Positions 40,960-51,004 are shown, numbered from the stretch's first letter. The stretch is 64,000 nt of DNA from Haliovirga abyssi (GCF_030295325.1 NZ_AP027059.1:2363923-2427922), one strand, 5' to 3'. Made by a program: numbers and translations. The notes: generated by a model from the letters alone, not told the origin.

Positions 40960-42513
40960 TCACACAACTATCTCAAATATCTCTTTTCCTTCTACTATAA
41001 CTCTATCCTTAATATACTTTTTTCCCTTATTAAAATTATAAAACACCATATACCCCTTATCTAAATTTTGTGCCTCCAAATATCCACACAACTGCTCCCT
41101 ACCCTCTTGTTCATACTGCCCACCACGCCATATCTTTAACTCTATTACATATTTTTTCATATTATATGTAACAACTATATCCATTCTATTTGACTCTCTT
41201 GTTTCTGATTCTACAAAATAAAATCCCGTTCCATTTATTATTGGCTTTAAAAATGCTAAAAATAGAAGCCGTCCTTCTCGCTCTATAAATTTTTCATCTA
41301 TTTTTCTATATTCTGCTTTCATTAGTTCTTGAAATTTACTTAATACCAATTCCATATCTAAATTACCATTATCATCTATAAATTTTGTCCTAAATTCATA
41401 AGTTAAAACTACTCCTTTTTCTCTCTCTCTTTTTGCTATCATATGATTGTAAAGTAATATTTCAAATATTTTATTGTCTATCTCTACTTTTTTATTTTTT
41501 CCTCTTATTATTCCATACATTTTGCCTAATGAAGCCATTATATCTGTATGCACATAATCAACTTTCTCATTTCCTAATATAACTTTTTCTATAAATTTAT
41601 AAAACTCTCTATTATTTTCTATATTTTTTATTATATCATCAAATAGTGTATTTGGGGTTTCCAATATTATTTTTATAGCTTCTTCTAACCCTTTTTCTGT
41701 AAAATCTCTATCTAATTTTTCATCTATTACTTTGCATAATTTACTTACTAAAAATGGATACCCATTTGTATACATATATATTTTTTCTGAAATGTTTTTT
41801 ATATCCATACCTGTTTTCGCATTTTTCTCATAATCTATTAACATTGTTGATATCTCTTCTGGACTAAAGCTCATATCTATATCAAAATCTACCGCTATAT
41901 TCCACGGACTATTTAAAGTTCTGTTTTCATCTGGTCGCAATTTCAACTTTAAATTTTTTACATCATGTACTCCTGCTAATATTACTGTATTAAATGTATA
42001 ATCTTTTCCCATATTTCTTCTTAAATATTTATCTCTAAACATTCCTATAAAATTTAAGAATAGTTGATTATTACTGCTTTTATCTACTTCATCTATCATT
42101 AATATTACTTTTTTATTTGCTTCTAATATAAATTCTGTTATAAATTCATCTAACTCTTCGAAATTTGTTACCCTATTATTTTCATCAATAAATTTTATTA
42201 ATTTTGTTTCTTTTTTTAATTTTAACTCTTTTCTTAATAGTTTTATAAATACTTTTGATAAATTTTTTTCATTTTCAAAAGGAACTTCTCCTATCCCTTC
42301 AAAACTTATTGATATTAATAAATATTCTTTATTATTTTTCAATTTTTCTTCTAATAGATACATTGTTGTTGTCTTCCCATATTGTCTTGGACGATTTATT
42401 GTGAAATATTTTCTTTTTTCTATTAATTTTATTATTTCATTCAATTTAGATGTTGTATCTACCATATAGTGTTCTTCAGGAATACAAGTCCCTGTTATAT
42501 TAAATTCTTTCAT
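40960..42513 (-). CDS. AAA-ATPase with C-terminal PD-(D/E)XK nuclease domain, copy 2
   Basis: 517 aa from the conserved start MKEFNITGTC, which has GGAGG upstream; an earlier in-frame ATG at 42540 lacks one. Nearly identical to copies 1 and 3 over the ATPase and nuclease domains, with the same Walker and ExK motifs. The segment from about residue 284 to 385 is clearly different (for example KIILETPNTL, then VDYVHTDIMASLGKMYG), as if a specificity module was swapped. Middle member of the tandem array. Confidence 0.85.
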   Translation of the reverse strand: MKEFNITGTCIPEEHYMVDTTSKLNEIIKLIEKRKYFTINRPRQYGKTTTMYLLEEKLKNNKEYLLISISFEGIGEVPFENEKNLSKVFIKLLRKELKLKKETKLIKFIDENNRVTNFEELDEFITEFILEANKKVILMIDEVDKSSNNQLFLNFIGMFRDKYLRRNMGKDYTFNTVILAGVHDVKNLKLKLRPDENRTLNSPWNIAVDFDIDMSFSPEEISTMLIDYEKNAKTGMDIKNISEKIYMYTNGYPFLVSKLCKVIDEKLDRDFTEKGLEEAIKIILETPNTLFDDIIKNIENNREFYKFIEKVILGNEKVDYVHTDIMASLGKMYGIIRGKNKKVEIDNKIFEILLYNHMIAKREREKGVVLTYEFRTKFIDDNGNLDMELVLSKFQELMKAEYRKIDEKFIEREGRLLFLAFLKPIINGTGFYFVESETRESNRMDIVVTYNMKKYVIELKIWRGGQYEQEGREQLCGYLEAQNLDKGYMVFYNFNKGKKYIKDRVIVEGKEIFEIVV

Positions 42514-42703
42514 TTTTACAACCTCCGCTTGTTTTATCATTTATCTTTAAATTTATAATTGCTTTTCTATTATTATTATATCTTCTACTCCATTATTTAG
42601 CATATTTGGAATCTACTCCTACAAAAAAATTTTTTGAATTATCACTATATCTTCTATGCTTCTATCTTCTCATTGTTAATTTTTCATTATCAATTATCTC
42701 TTA

Positions 42704-44254
42704 TCACACAACTATCTCAAATATCTCTTTACCTTCCACTATAACTCTATCCTTAATATACATTTTCCCCTTATTAAAATTATAAAACACCATATACCCC
42801 TTATTTAAATTTTGTGCCTCCAAATATCCACACAACTGTTCCCTACCCTCTTGTTCATACTGACCACCACGCCATATTTTTAACTCTATTACATATTTTT
42901 TCATATTATATGTAACAACTATATCCATTCTATTGGACTCTCTTGTTTCTGATTCTACAAAATAAAATCCTGTTCCATTTATTATTGGCTTTAAAAATGC
43001 TAAAAACAGTAATCGCCCTTCTCGTTCTACAAACTTTTCATCTATTTTTCTATATTCTGCTTTCATCAATTCTTGAAATTTACTTAATACCAATTCCATA
43101 TCTAAATTGCCATTATCATCTATAAATTTCCCCATATATTTATAATCAAGAACAGAACCTTTTTTCATATCTCTCATTGCTATCATATAATTATATAAAC
43201 GTATCTCAAATATTTTATTATGAATTATTAATTTATGCTTTTTATTTTCTCTAAATATTCCATATATTATTCCTAAACTATGAGCATCAGAATTATATTG
43301 AATCTCCTCTCCATCAAGGACTATTCTCTCTATTAGATTATATAATTCCTTATATCTATTTATATTTTTTATTACATCATCAAATAATGTATTATTACTA
43401 TTTAATATTATTTTTATTGCTTCTTCTAACCCTTTTTCTGTAAAATCTCTATCTAATTTTTCATCTATTACTTTGCATAATTTACTTACTAAAAATGGAT
43501 ACCCATTTGTATACATATATATTTTTTCTGAAATGTTTTTTATATCCATTCCTGTTTTAGCATCTGCTTCATATTCAATTAGCATTGTTGATATCTCTTC
43601 TGAATTAAAGCTCATATCTATATCAAAATCTACCGCTATATTCCACGGACTATTTAAAGTTCTGTTTTCATCTGGTCGCAATTTCAACTTTAAATTTTTT
43701 ACATCATGTACTCCTGCCAATATTACTGTATTAAATGTATAATCTTTTCCCATATTTCTTCTTAAATATTTATCTCTAAACATTCCTATAAAATTTAAGA
43801 ATAGTTGATTGTTACTACTTTTATCTACTTCATCTATCATTAATATTACTTTTTTATTTGCTTCTAACATAAGCTCTGTTATAAATTCATCTAACTCTTC
43901 AAAATTTGTTGCATTATTATTTTCATCAATAAATTTTATTAATTTTGTTTCTTTTTTTAATTTTAACTCTTTTCTTAATAGTTTTATAAATACTTTTGAT
44001 AATTTTTTTTCATTTTCAAAAGGAACTTCTCCTATTCCTTCAAAACTTATTGATATTAATAAATATTCCTTATTATCTCTCAATTTTCTTTCCAATAAAT
44101 ACATTGTTGTTGTCTTCCCATATTGTCTTGGACGATTTATTGTAAAATATTTTCTTTTTTCTATTAATTTTATTATTTCATTCAATTTAGATGTTGTATC
44201 TACCATATAATGTTCTTCAGGAATACAAGTTCCTGTTATATTAAATTCTTTCAT
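42704..44254 (-). CDS. AAA-ATPase with C-terminal PD-(D/E)XK nuclease domain, copy 3
   Basis: 516 aa from MKEFNITGTC with GGAGG upstream; the longer frame starting at 44287 has no ribosome-binding site. Walker A, Walker B, D and ExK positions equal those of copy 1. Its variable segment is of the copy 1 type with scattered substitutions (YNSDAHSLGIIYG against YNLQAHNLGIMYG). First gene of the island in transcription order; a possible -10 TATAAT lies at 44372-44377 but no good -35 pairs with it. Confidence 0.85.
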   Translation of the reverse strand: MKEFNITGTCIPEEHYMVDTTSKLNEIIKLIEKRKYFTINRPRQYGKTTTMYLLERKLRDNKEYLLISISFEGIGEVPFENEKKLSKVFIKLLRKELKLKKETKLIKFIDENNNATNFEELDEFITELMLEANKKVILMIDEVDKSSNNQLFLNFIGMFRDKYLRRNMGKDYTFNTVILAGVHDVKNLKLKLRPDENRTLNSPWNIAVDFDIDMSFNSEEISTMLIEYEADAKTGMDIKNISEKIYMYTNGYPFLVSKLCKVIDEKLDRDFTEKGLEEAIKIILNSNNTLFDDVIKNINRYKELYNLIERIVLDGEEIQYNSDAHSLGIIYGIFRENKKHKLIIHNKIFEIRLYNYMIAMRDMKKGSVLDYKYMGKFIDDNGNLDMELVLSKFQELMKAEYRKIDEKFVEREGRLLFLAFLKPIINGTGFYFVESETRESNRMDIVVTYNMKKYVIELKIWRGGQYEQEGREQLCGYLEAQNLNKGYMVFYNFNKGKMYIKDRVIVEGKEIFEIVV

Positions 44255-44555
44255 TTTTACAACCTCCATTAGTTTGCCTTGTTTCAATTTCTTTTTTATT
44301 ATATTATGATTAGACCCCCAAAATGTAGCTTTCTAAAATCATATTATTAAGAGCTCAATTAACTTAATAGTATTATAACATATTTGAATTACAAAATAAA
44401 TTTTTTTATATTTTCCAACAGTCCCAAGTTTTTGTAGAAAAAAATTTCATTTAGTTTTCATTATTATTTTATCTTACATTACTTTTTATCCGCCTTTATC
44501 CCTTGGTTAAAATATATTTTTTCTTTTTTCTTCTATATTCTAATTGTCAACTATT
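44255..44555. other. 301-bp gap between the M18 aminopeptidase and the defence island
   Basis: No ORF of note. It holds a tract at 44310-44338 resembling 23368-23397 beside the jetD fragment, a possible -10 box (44372-44377, minus strand), and one copy of the 41-base intergenic repeat (44487-44527). Confidence 0.5.
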
Positions 44556-44585
44556 AAAAAAAGGACGGCTTTCGCCATCCTTTTT
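44556..44585 (-). terminator. Terminator of the M18 aminopeptidase gene
   Basis: Minus strand AAAGGATGGC, loop GAAA, GCCGTCCTTT with one G-U pair, then a T-tract. Starts 2 bp past the stop. Confidence 0.9.
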
Positions 44586-44586
44586 C

Positions 44587-45975
44587 CTATCTCTCATAAA
44601 AAACTTTATATGTTCTATAAGTCTCAAATAGATCAAATTTTGATGCTACTTCATAAGGTGAATGCATAGCAAGTAAAGCTGGTCCTGCATCAATTGTATG
44701 TATTCCAAAGTGTGCAAGATATTTTGCTACTGTTCCTCCTCCACCTTCATCTATTTTTCCTAACATTCCTGTTTGCCATTTTATTCCTGCATCATTTAAC
44801 ATTTTTCTAAGCATTCCTACATATTCTGCATCTGCATCATTAGAAGCACCTTTTCCTCCATGACCTGTATATTTAGTCATTACAATTCCATATCCTAATT
44901 TTGAAGCATTTTGTTCTTCATGAACACTTTTAAATATTGGATTAATTCCTCCATTTACATCTGAAGATAATGCATAACTATTCCATAAACATTTTCTTAA
45001 GAAATAATCATTATAATTATCTTTTAATTTATACATAATATCACTCATAAAGAATTCAAGATATCTTGATTCTAATCCAGTAGAACCAGTTGACCCTATC
45101 TCCTCTTTATCTGCTAAATAACATACTGCTGTATGTTTTGGAGTTTTTTCTATTTCTAAAATAGCTTTTAATGATGTATATCCACAAATTCTATCATCAT
45201 GTCCATATCCAGCTATCATACTTCTATCAAATCCTAAATCTTTTGCTTTAAATGCTGGTACAACTTCAAATTCTGCTGAAATAAAATCTTCTTCTTTCAT
45301 TCCATAATCACTATTTAATTTTTCTAAAATAGCTTGTTTTACTTTATCTTTTACCTCTTTATCTTCAATTGATGTAGGTATTGAACCAACTACAAGTTGT
45401 AACTCTTCCCCTTTTATAACTTCTCTAGCTTTTCTATCATCTTGTGCATTTTTAGATAGATGTGGCAATATATCTGGTATTGTAAATATAGGATCATTAT
45501 CATCTTCTCCTATTGCTAAATCTACTTTTTTACCATCTTCTAATATTACTGTTCCATGTAATGCTAAAGGAATAGAAACCCATTGATATTTTTTTACTCC
45601 ACCATAATAATGTGTTCTTAATAAAGCAAATTCTGTATCTTCAAATAATGGATTTTGTTTTAAATCTAATCTTGGAGAATCAATATGAGAAACTACAAAA
45701 TTAACACCTTTTTCTACTTCCTCTTCTCCTACAATAACTAAAACAAGATTTTTTTCTCTATTTACATAATAAATTTTATCTCCTGCTTTTAATTTTTCTA
45801 CATTTTCTGCATTTACAAATCCATTCTCTTCTGCAACTTTTATTCCATTTCTTACAAATTCTCTTTCTGTTTTAGAGTCATTTAAAAATTTCTTATATCC
45901 ATTTGAAAATTCAAATATCTCTTTTTTCTTTTCTTCTGCCATATTTTTCCATCCATTTTCTTTTTTTAATCTCAT
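44587..45975 (-). CDS. M18-family aspartyl-type zinc aminopeptidase
   Basis: 462 aa. M18 motifs: metal His in FVVSHIDSPRLD, ADKEEIGSTGSTGLES with the catalytic Glu pair, SSDVNGGINP, GHGGKGASNDADAEY, and a C-terminal AMHSPYEVASKFD with the last metal His. Removes N-terminal acidic residues from peptides; forms large cytoplasmic complexes. Start at 45975 is preceded by AGGAGGAG; the later ATG (MAEEKKK) has none. A terminator hairpin lies upstream after pgi, so it probably has its own promoter in 45976-46028. Confidence 0.93.
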   Translation of the reverse strand: MRLKKENGWKNMAEEKKKEIFEFSNGYKKFLNDSKTEREFVRNGIKVAEENGFVNAENVEKLKAGDKIYYVNREKNLVLVIVGEEEVEKGVNFVVSHIDSPRLDLKQNPLFEDTEFALLRTHYYGGVKKYQWVSIPLALHGTVILEDGKKVDLAIGEDDNDPIFTIPDILPHLSKNAQDDRKAREVIKGEELQLVVGSIPTSIEDKEVKDKVKQAILEKLNSDYGMKEEDFISAEFEVVPAFKAKDLGFDRSMIAGYGHDDRICGYTSLKAILEIEKTPKHTAVCYLADKEEIGSTGSTGLESRYLEFFMSDIMYKLKDNYNDYFLRKCLWNSYALSSDVNGGINPIFKSVHEEQNASKLGYGIVMTKYTGHGGKGASNDADAEYVGMLRKMLNDAGIKWQTGMLGKIDEGGGGTVAKYLAHFGIHTIDAGPALLAMHSPYEVASKFDLFETYRTYKVFYER

Positions 45976-46028
45976 TGTATTCTCCTCCTGTATATGTCTA
46001 TTATTACAATTTTGAACTGTAAATTATA

Positions 46029-46060
46029 AATTGTCGGGATTATTAATATTCCCGACAATT
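46029..46060 (-). terminator. Terminator after pgi
   Basis: Arms AATTGTCGGGA and TCCCGACAATT (11 bp) around a 10-base loop, 14 bp past the pgi stop. The following T-tract is short. Confidence 0.7.
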
Positions 46061-46073
46061 TTTTATGATTTTT

Positions 46074-47417
46074 TTATAATCTTTTTTCTAATTTTTCTTT
46101 TTCTTCTTCATAACCTGGTTTTCCAAGTAATGCAAACATATTTTTCTTATATGCTTCAACTCCCGGTTGATCAAAAGGATTTACTCCTAATAAATAACCA
46201 CTTATAGCACAAGCTTTTTCAAAGAAATAAAATAGATATCCTAAATTATATTCATTTATTTCTGGTATATTTATAACTAAATTAGGAACTCCTCCATCCA
46301 CATGAGCTAACATTGTTCCTTGGAATGCTTTTTTATTAACATAGTCAATTGATTTTCCTGCTAAATAATTTAATCCATCCAAATTATCTTTAGTTTCTTT
46401 TATAGTTAATTCTTCTACTGGTTTTCCAATATTTAATACTGTTTCAAATAATATTCTATTTCCATCTTGTATATATTGACCCATAGAATGTAAATCTGTT
46501 GTGAAATCCACTGCTGCTGGGAAAATTCCTTTTCCATCTTTTCCTTCACTTTCTCCATTAAGCTGTTTCCACCATTCAGCTATATAATGCAAAGAAGGTT
46601 CATAATCTACCATTATTTCTATTAATTTCCCTTTTCTGTGTAAAATATTTCTAAGTGCTGCATATTTATAACAATCATTTTCTTTAAATGGTGCTTTATA
46701 ATCTTCCATTGCATCAGCTGCACCAGCCATTAATTGTTCTATATCTATCCCTGCTGCTGCTATTGGTAATAATCCAACTGCTGTTAAAACAGAAAATCTT
46801 CCACCAACATCATCTGGAACAACAAAAGTTTCATATCCTTCTGCTGTAGCAAGTTCTTTTAAAGCTCCTTTTTTAGCATCTGTTGTAGCAAATATTCTAT
46901 CTTTTGCATTTTCTTTTCCATACTTTTCTTCTAATAATTCTTTAAAAATTCTAAAAGCTATAGCTGGTTCTGTAGTTGTTCCTGATTTAGAGATAATATT
47001 TATAGCAAAATCTTTATTTTTTATTAAATTATAAAGATGTTTTATATATGTAGAGCTTATATTATTTCCTACAAAATATATTTCTGGTGTTTTTCTATCT
47101 TCTTTTTTCATATTGTTATAAAAACTATCTGTTAAAGCTTCTATTGCAGCTCTAGCCCCAAGATATGAACCACCAATTCCAATTACTAAAAGTACATCTG
47201 AATTAGATTTTATTTTTTCTGCTGCTTTTTTTATTCTATCAAACTCTTCTTTATTATATGTTTTAGGTAAATCTACCCATCCTAAAAAATCACTTCCTGG
47301 ACCTTTTTTTGAATTTAATAACTCTTCTGCTGCATTTACTTGAGATCCCATAAACTCAATTTCATTTTCACGTACAAATTCTAATGCATTTGAATAATCT
47401 AAAGATATTTTTTTCAT
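46074..47417 (-). CDS. pgi: Glucose-6-phosphate isomerase
   Basis: 447 aa, the short bacterial type. [16 protein letters not shown] (about 79-94) is the phosphosugar site, [14 protein letters not shown] the SIS loop, [14 protein letters not shown] and the C-terminal [10 protein letters not shown] are family signatures. Interconverts glucose-6-P and fructose-6-P in glycolysis. It lies 22 bp after hisA in the same direction, an unusual partner. AGGGAGGAT lies upstream of the ATG. Confidence 0.97.
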   Translation of the reverse strand: MKKISLDYSNALEFVRENEIEFMGSQVNAAEELLNSKKGPGSDFLGWVDLPKTYNKEEFDRIKKAAEKIKSNSDVLLVIGIGGSYLGARAAIEALTDSFYNNMKKEDRKTPEIYFVGNNISSTYIKHLYNLIKNKDFAINIISKSGTTTEPAIAFRIFKELLEEKYGKENAKDRIFATTDAKKGALKELATAEGYETFVVPDDVGGRFSVLTAVGLLPIAAAGIDIEQLMAGAADAMEDYKAPFKENDCYKYAALRNILHRKGKLIEIMVDYEPSLHYIAEWWKQLNGESEGKDGKGIFPAAVDFTTDLHSMGQYIQDGNRILFETVLNIGKPVEELTIKETKDNLDGLNYLAGKSIDYVNKKAFQGTMLAHVDGGVPNLVINIPEINEYNLGYLFYFFEKACAISGYLLGVNPFDQPGVEAYKKNMFALLGKPGYEEEKEKLEKRL

Positions 47418-47439
47418 ACAAAATCCTCCCTATATAAAT

Positions 47440-48177
47440 TTATTTTTGAGCCATTTCTAAATATTTTATAACTTCTTTTAAATTTAATCTATTTTCATAT
47501 ATTGCTTTTCCTACAATTACACCTTCAAGTTTTTCATTTTCTAATTTATTTAATTCTATAATATCATTAATAGTTCCAACTCCACCTGATGCTACTAAAT
47601 TTATTTTTGTTTCTTCTAATATTTTTTTCATTATATCCAAATTTATGCCTTCTAACATTCCATCTTTTGATATATCAGTATATATAACTGTTTTTACACC
47701 TAATTTTTCCATATCTTTTATAAATTCTATAGAATCTTTTTTTGTAATTTCTGTCCAACCAGTAATTGCAACTTTTCCATCTTTTGCATCAATTCCAATA
47801 ACTATTTTTTCTGCACCAAATTTCTCTACTGCTTCTTTTACTATTTCAGGTTTTTTTATTGCAATAGTTCCTAATATAACTCTACTTACTCCTAATTTTA
47901 ATAACTCTTCAATTCTGAATAAATCTCTAATTCCTCCTCCTAATTCTACAGGAATATTTATATTGTTCACAATATCTCTTATCAGTTCTCTATTTTTTAA
48001 TTCTCCTTCTAATGCTCCATCCAAATCCACTAAATGAATAAATCCAGCACCTTCTTCTTCAAATCTTTTAGCTACTTCAACTGGATTGTCAAAAAATATT
48101 GTTTCTTTCTTATAATCTCCTTGTGTAAGTCTTACACATTTTCCATTTCTAATATCAATTGCTGGAAATATCTTCAT
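47440..48177 (-). CDS. hisA: Phosphoribosylformimino-AICAR ribotide isomerase
   Basis: 245 aa from the ATG at 48177, chosen because GGAGGAG lies 3-4 bases before it and the protein then begins with the family-typical MKIFPAIDI; a frame from 48204 adds nine unlike residues. Catalytic aspartates D8 and D130, phosphate loops GGGIRD and ASGGVG. Amadori rearrangement before HisF in histidine synthesis; paralogue of HisF, encoded 27 kb away rather than in one operon. Confidence 0.96.
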   Translation of the reverse strand: MKIFPAIDIRNGKCVRLTQGDYKKETIFFDNPVEVAKRFEEEGAGFIHLVDLDGALEGELKNRELIRDIVNNINIPVELGGGIRDLFRIEELLKLGVSRVILGTIAIKKPEIVKEAVEKFGAEKIVIGIDAKDGKVAITGWTEITKKDSIEFIKDMEKLGVKTVIYTDISKDGMLEGINLDIMKKILEETKINLVASGGVGTINDIIELNKLENEKLEGVIVGKAIYENRLNLKEVIKYLEMAQK

Positions 48178-48212
48178 TATACTCCTCCACACCATTATTT
48201 TCAATTACTTTT

Positions 48213-48887
48213 TTAAAGTTCTATACCTTTACTTCTTCTATCTCTTTGAACTTTAAATAAATATGAAATTATTCTGTCTCTTAATTTTTCATTTATCTTA
48301 ACAAATTCTAAACCATAACCATATCTTTTTCCTCTATCATCTTCAAGAATATCTTTTCGTTTTATTGCTCCAAATATTTTTTTACATTCCACTCCATTAG
48401 GTAATTTAAATTCTATTTCAAATTTATCATTCATTTTCAGATTATTTAAAACTAAAATATAAATTCCACCACCACTTATATTTTTAGAAACTCCTTTTAT
48501 TATTTCAAATTTATCTTCCTCATTTTCAGGATTTTCTTTTTTCCTTTTTAAGGTAGCAATTACATTCATTCTTATTCTTACATAATTTCTTCTTTGTAAT
48601 CTTTCTATCTTCTCAGGATAATGCAACACAAAATTTGAAAAAGGTTTTAAATATCTTCTTACCACTTTTCCTGAAAATCCATAAACTCCATCTTTTTTCA
48701 CTTCACTTATTCTAACCATTTCTCCCACTCTTAATGGAATAACGTGTCCTTTTTCTATTGGTAATCCTATATGAACATCATTTTTTTCATCTATATCTTC
48801 TATTTTAGTTAAATATGGACCTTTTTTAGTTTCAGGAAGTTCTATCTCTATTCTATTTCCTATTTTTATAACATCTTCTATATTCAT
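48213..48887 (-). CDS. PilZ-domain protein (YcgR-like), probable c-di-GMP receptor
   Basis: 224 aa. N-terminal YcgR-N-like beta domain (1-95); PilZ domain from about 98 with the RxxxR-type motif in RLQRRNYVRIR and NISGGGIYI, corresponding to (D/N)xSxxG. Both parts of the c-di-GMP-binding motif are present, so binding is plausible. Its presence implies c-di-GMP signalling although the only GGDEF protein here (18304-19587) is degenerate. 9 bp after the SLH porin gene and 35 bp before hisA. Confidence 0.85.
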   Translation of the reverse strand: MNIEDVIKIGNRIEIELPETKKGPYLTKIEDIDEKNDVHIGLPIEKGHVIPLRVGEMVRISEVKKDGVYGFSGKVVRRYLKPFSNFVLHYPEKIERLQRRNYVRIRMNVIATLKRKKENPENEEDKFEIIKGVSKNISGGGIYILVLNNLKMNDKFEIEFKLPNGVECKKIFGAIKRKDILEDDRGKRYGYGLEFVKINEKLRDRIISYLFKVQRDRRSKGIEL

Positions 48888-48896
48888 AAGCTCCCC

Positions 48897-50573
48897 CTAG
48901 AACTCTATTTTCATCCCTATTCTTATCTCTCCGTTTTTATTATTTTTTATAAATTTATCTTCATTATCAAAATTTAAATTATAATCTTTATTGAAAAAAT
49001 CTTTTTCATTATCTATATAATCTTTATCACTTTTTATATATAATATGTATGTTTTGAAATTTTGATTTAATTCATACAACAATTTTAAGTATAATACATT
49101 ATAATTTTCTATATTGCTTTTTTTATTTTTATATCCTATATCAAAATTTAAATTTTTTAAAAAATCATATTTTATCTTACCATATATTTCAGTTGATTCT
49201 TGATTTTTTTTAAAATCATCTAAAACAAATGTTGTATTACTTTGTATTGTATCTATATTAAAACTTTCTTCATCGATAGATTTTTTATTTACACCTATAT
49301 AAATATTTGTTCCATAAATTTTATTTTCTATTATTATATAATGATTTATAAAAGTATCTAATATAGTATCATAATAATTCATTCTATAATGTATAAATCC
49401 GTTTTTTATAACTTCATATGAAGTTTCAGCAGATATTTTATTATAAAATTGTGCTTTCCCATCTTTTCTTTCATATCCAATTTTAAAATTTGAATATTCT
49501 GCAATTATATTATATATTTTCATATTGTTTGTCTCTGTAGTATTCGTTTTTGTATATCCTAATTTTAATTTTAAATTATCATCTAATATTTTTATCAATG
49601 ATAATTTTCCCAAAAGTTCATACTTTAAATTATTCTCTTTTTCGTTTGGAATATACTCTAAAAATATATCTGCATATTTTGTAGATACTTTATCCATAAT
49701 TTTTAATACACTATTATTTTTTTCTAAATTAAATATATTTATATCATTTTTTAAAATTAATCCATATGAATTAAATTCGTTATTTGTAATATCATAGTTA
49801 TCATATTCAATATTTCCTAATGATGAATATAATTTATTTTCATATCCTTTTGTATAAAATTGAAGCTTTAATTTCTCTATAATATCATAATCCATTTTTA
49901 ATTTTGTTACTAAATTATTATCAATACTGTTTTTTCCCATTACAAATTCATAATTATTTCCATATAATTTTAATTCTGAATCATATTTTGAATTGTAGTT
50001 TTTTGCATTAATATCACCGGTTGATATATAATAATCTAATGATAATTTATAATTACTATTAGATAAAAATTGTTTTTCTGTTGAATTCGAACTTACAGAA
50101 GTTGTATTTTTTAAGTTATTTGTTTTTATCATAGATTCTATTTTTTTTATTTTTAAATTTAGATTTTCTATCTCTTTACTATTTTTTGTTTCATTTTCTG
50201 TTTTTAAATTTAATTTTTTTTCTAAATCTTTTATTTTATTTGTATATTTATTTATGTTAAATCCAAAATCACTTAAATTTTTTGAAAAATCATATACTAA
50301 ATTTTCTATTATAAGCAGATCATCTTTACTTGCTTTTTCATCATCTAATTTATTTAAAACTTTTGATAAATAATATGCTAATTCATATTTTGTTATTTTT
50401 TGTTCTCCATTAAAAAAATCTGAGTCAACTGTTAAAACTCCTTTGTAAACTAAATTTTCTATTGCTTTATACGCCCAATGCTCTTTACTAACATCTTTAT
50501 ATAGTGCATCATCTTTAGCATAGCTAAGCAAATTTATTATTACAAATAAGATCATAAATATCTTTAATTTCAT
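48897..50573 (-). CDS. SLH-domain outer-membrane barrel protein (OmpM-like tether)
   Basis: 558 aa from ATG 50573 (GAGGTG upstream); an ATG at 50627 would put 18 residues before the signal peptide. Signal peptide MKLKIFMILFVIINLLSYA; SLH domain about 25-85 (DVSKEHWAYKAIENLVYKGV); a coiled coil about 95-150; then a long strand-rich barrel ending EIRIGMKIEF. The architecture matches porins that tether the outer membrane to the cell wall in diderms lacking Lpp or Pal. Preceded by the tRNA-Gln terminator; the 230-bp upstream gap presumably holds its promoter. Confidence 0.85.
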   Translation of the reverse strand: MKLKIFMILFVIINLLSYAKDDALYKDVSKEHWAYKAIENLVYKGVLTVDSDFFNGEQKITKYELAYYLSKVLNKLDDEKASKDDLLIIENLVYDFSKNLSDFGFNINKYTNKIKDLEKKLNLKTENETKNSKEIENLNLKIKKIESMIKTNNLKNTTSVSSNSTEKQFLSNSNYKLSLDYYISTGDINAKNYNSKYDSELKLYGNNYEFVMGKNSIDNNLVTKLKMDYDIIEKLKLQFYTKGYENKLYSSLGNIEYDNYDITNNEFNSYGLILKNDINIFNLEKNNSVLKIMDKVSTKYADIFLEYIPNEKENNLKYELLGKLSLIKILDDNLKLKLGYTKTNTTETNNMKIYNIIAEYSNFKIGYERKDGKAQFYNKISAETSYEVIKNGFIHYRMNYYDTILDTFINHYIIIENKIYGTNIYIGVNKKSIDEESFNIDTIQSNTTFVLDDFKKNQESTEIYGKIKYDFLKNLNFDIGYKNKKSNIENYNVLYLKLLYELNQNFKTYILYIKSDKDYIDNEKDFFNKDYNLNFDNEDKFIKNNKNGEIRIGMKIEF

Positions 50574-50802
50574 TATGCCACACCTCACATTTTTTTTAAT
50601 TATAACATAAAGATTAGTTATTATCAATAAACAATTCTACCATGAATGTGTTAATATTCACCTTATAATTCTTTTAATCCAATGAGTATATTTATTAAAA
50701 CTGTTTCTTAATTTAAAATTACTAAATATTTTTTTTATAACAAAAAAACTTTTTTCTAAATAAATTTATACTTTTACATTAAATAAATAAAAATATATTA
50801 AA

Positions 50803-50831
50803 AAAAGCTGAATATATTATATTCAGCTTTT
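50803..50831 (-). terminator. Terminator of tRNA-Gln
   Basis: 12-bp perfect stem AAAAGCTGAATA/TATTCAGCTTTT, 5-base loop, followed on the minus strand by additional T residues. 23 bp past the tRNA 3' end. Confidence 0.85.
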
Positions 50832-50853
50832 AAATTACTTTATTTTTTTTAAA

Positions 50854-50928
50854 TGGCTGGGCTGGCTGGATTCGAACCAGCGCATGCGAGAGTCAAAGTC
50901 TCGTGCCTTACCGCTTGGCGACAGCCCA
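50854..50928 (-). tRNA. tRNA-Gln (anticodon TTG)
   Basis: 75 nt with encoded CCA. Acceptor TGGGCTG/CAGCCCA, anticodon loop CTTTGAC, T-arm GGTTCGAATCC. Stand-alone gene with its own promoter and terminator. Confidence 0.95.
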
Positions 50929-50952
50929 ACAATTGCTAATTGCGCGAGAATT

Positions 50953-50981
50953 ATTCTACTATTTTTCTTATGTTTTGTCAA
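50953..50981 (-). promoter_or_regulatory. Promoter of tRNA-Gln
   Basis: Minus strand TTGACA (50976-50981), 17-bp spacer, TAGAAT (50953-50958), followed by a GC-rich CTCGCGC discriminator typical of stable RNA promoters under stringent control. Confidence 0.7.
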
Positions 50982-51004
50982 GAGTTTTTTTAAAAAACTT
51001 TTTT

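Noticed and set aside
42514-42540. Longer N-terminus for ATPase copy 2 (and 44255-44287 for copy 3)
   Set aside because: The upstream ATGs have no ribosome-binding site, whereas GGAGG precedes the conserved MKEFN start in all three copies.
39212-44254. Triple ATPase array read as a simple insertion sequence or transposon
   Set aside because: No transposase, terminal inverted repeats or target duplications are visible; only flank repeats from duplication of the genes.
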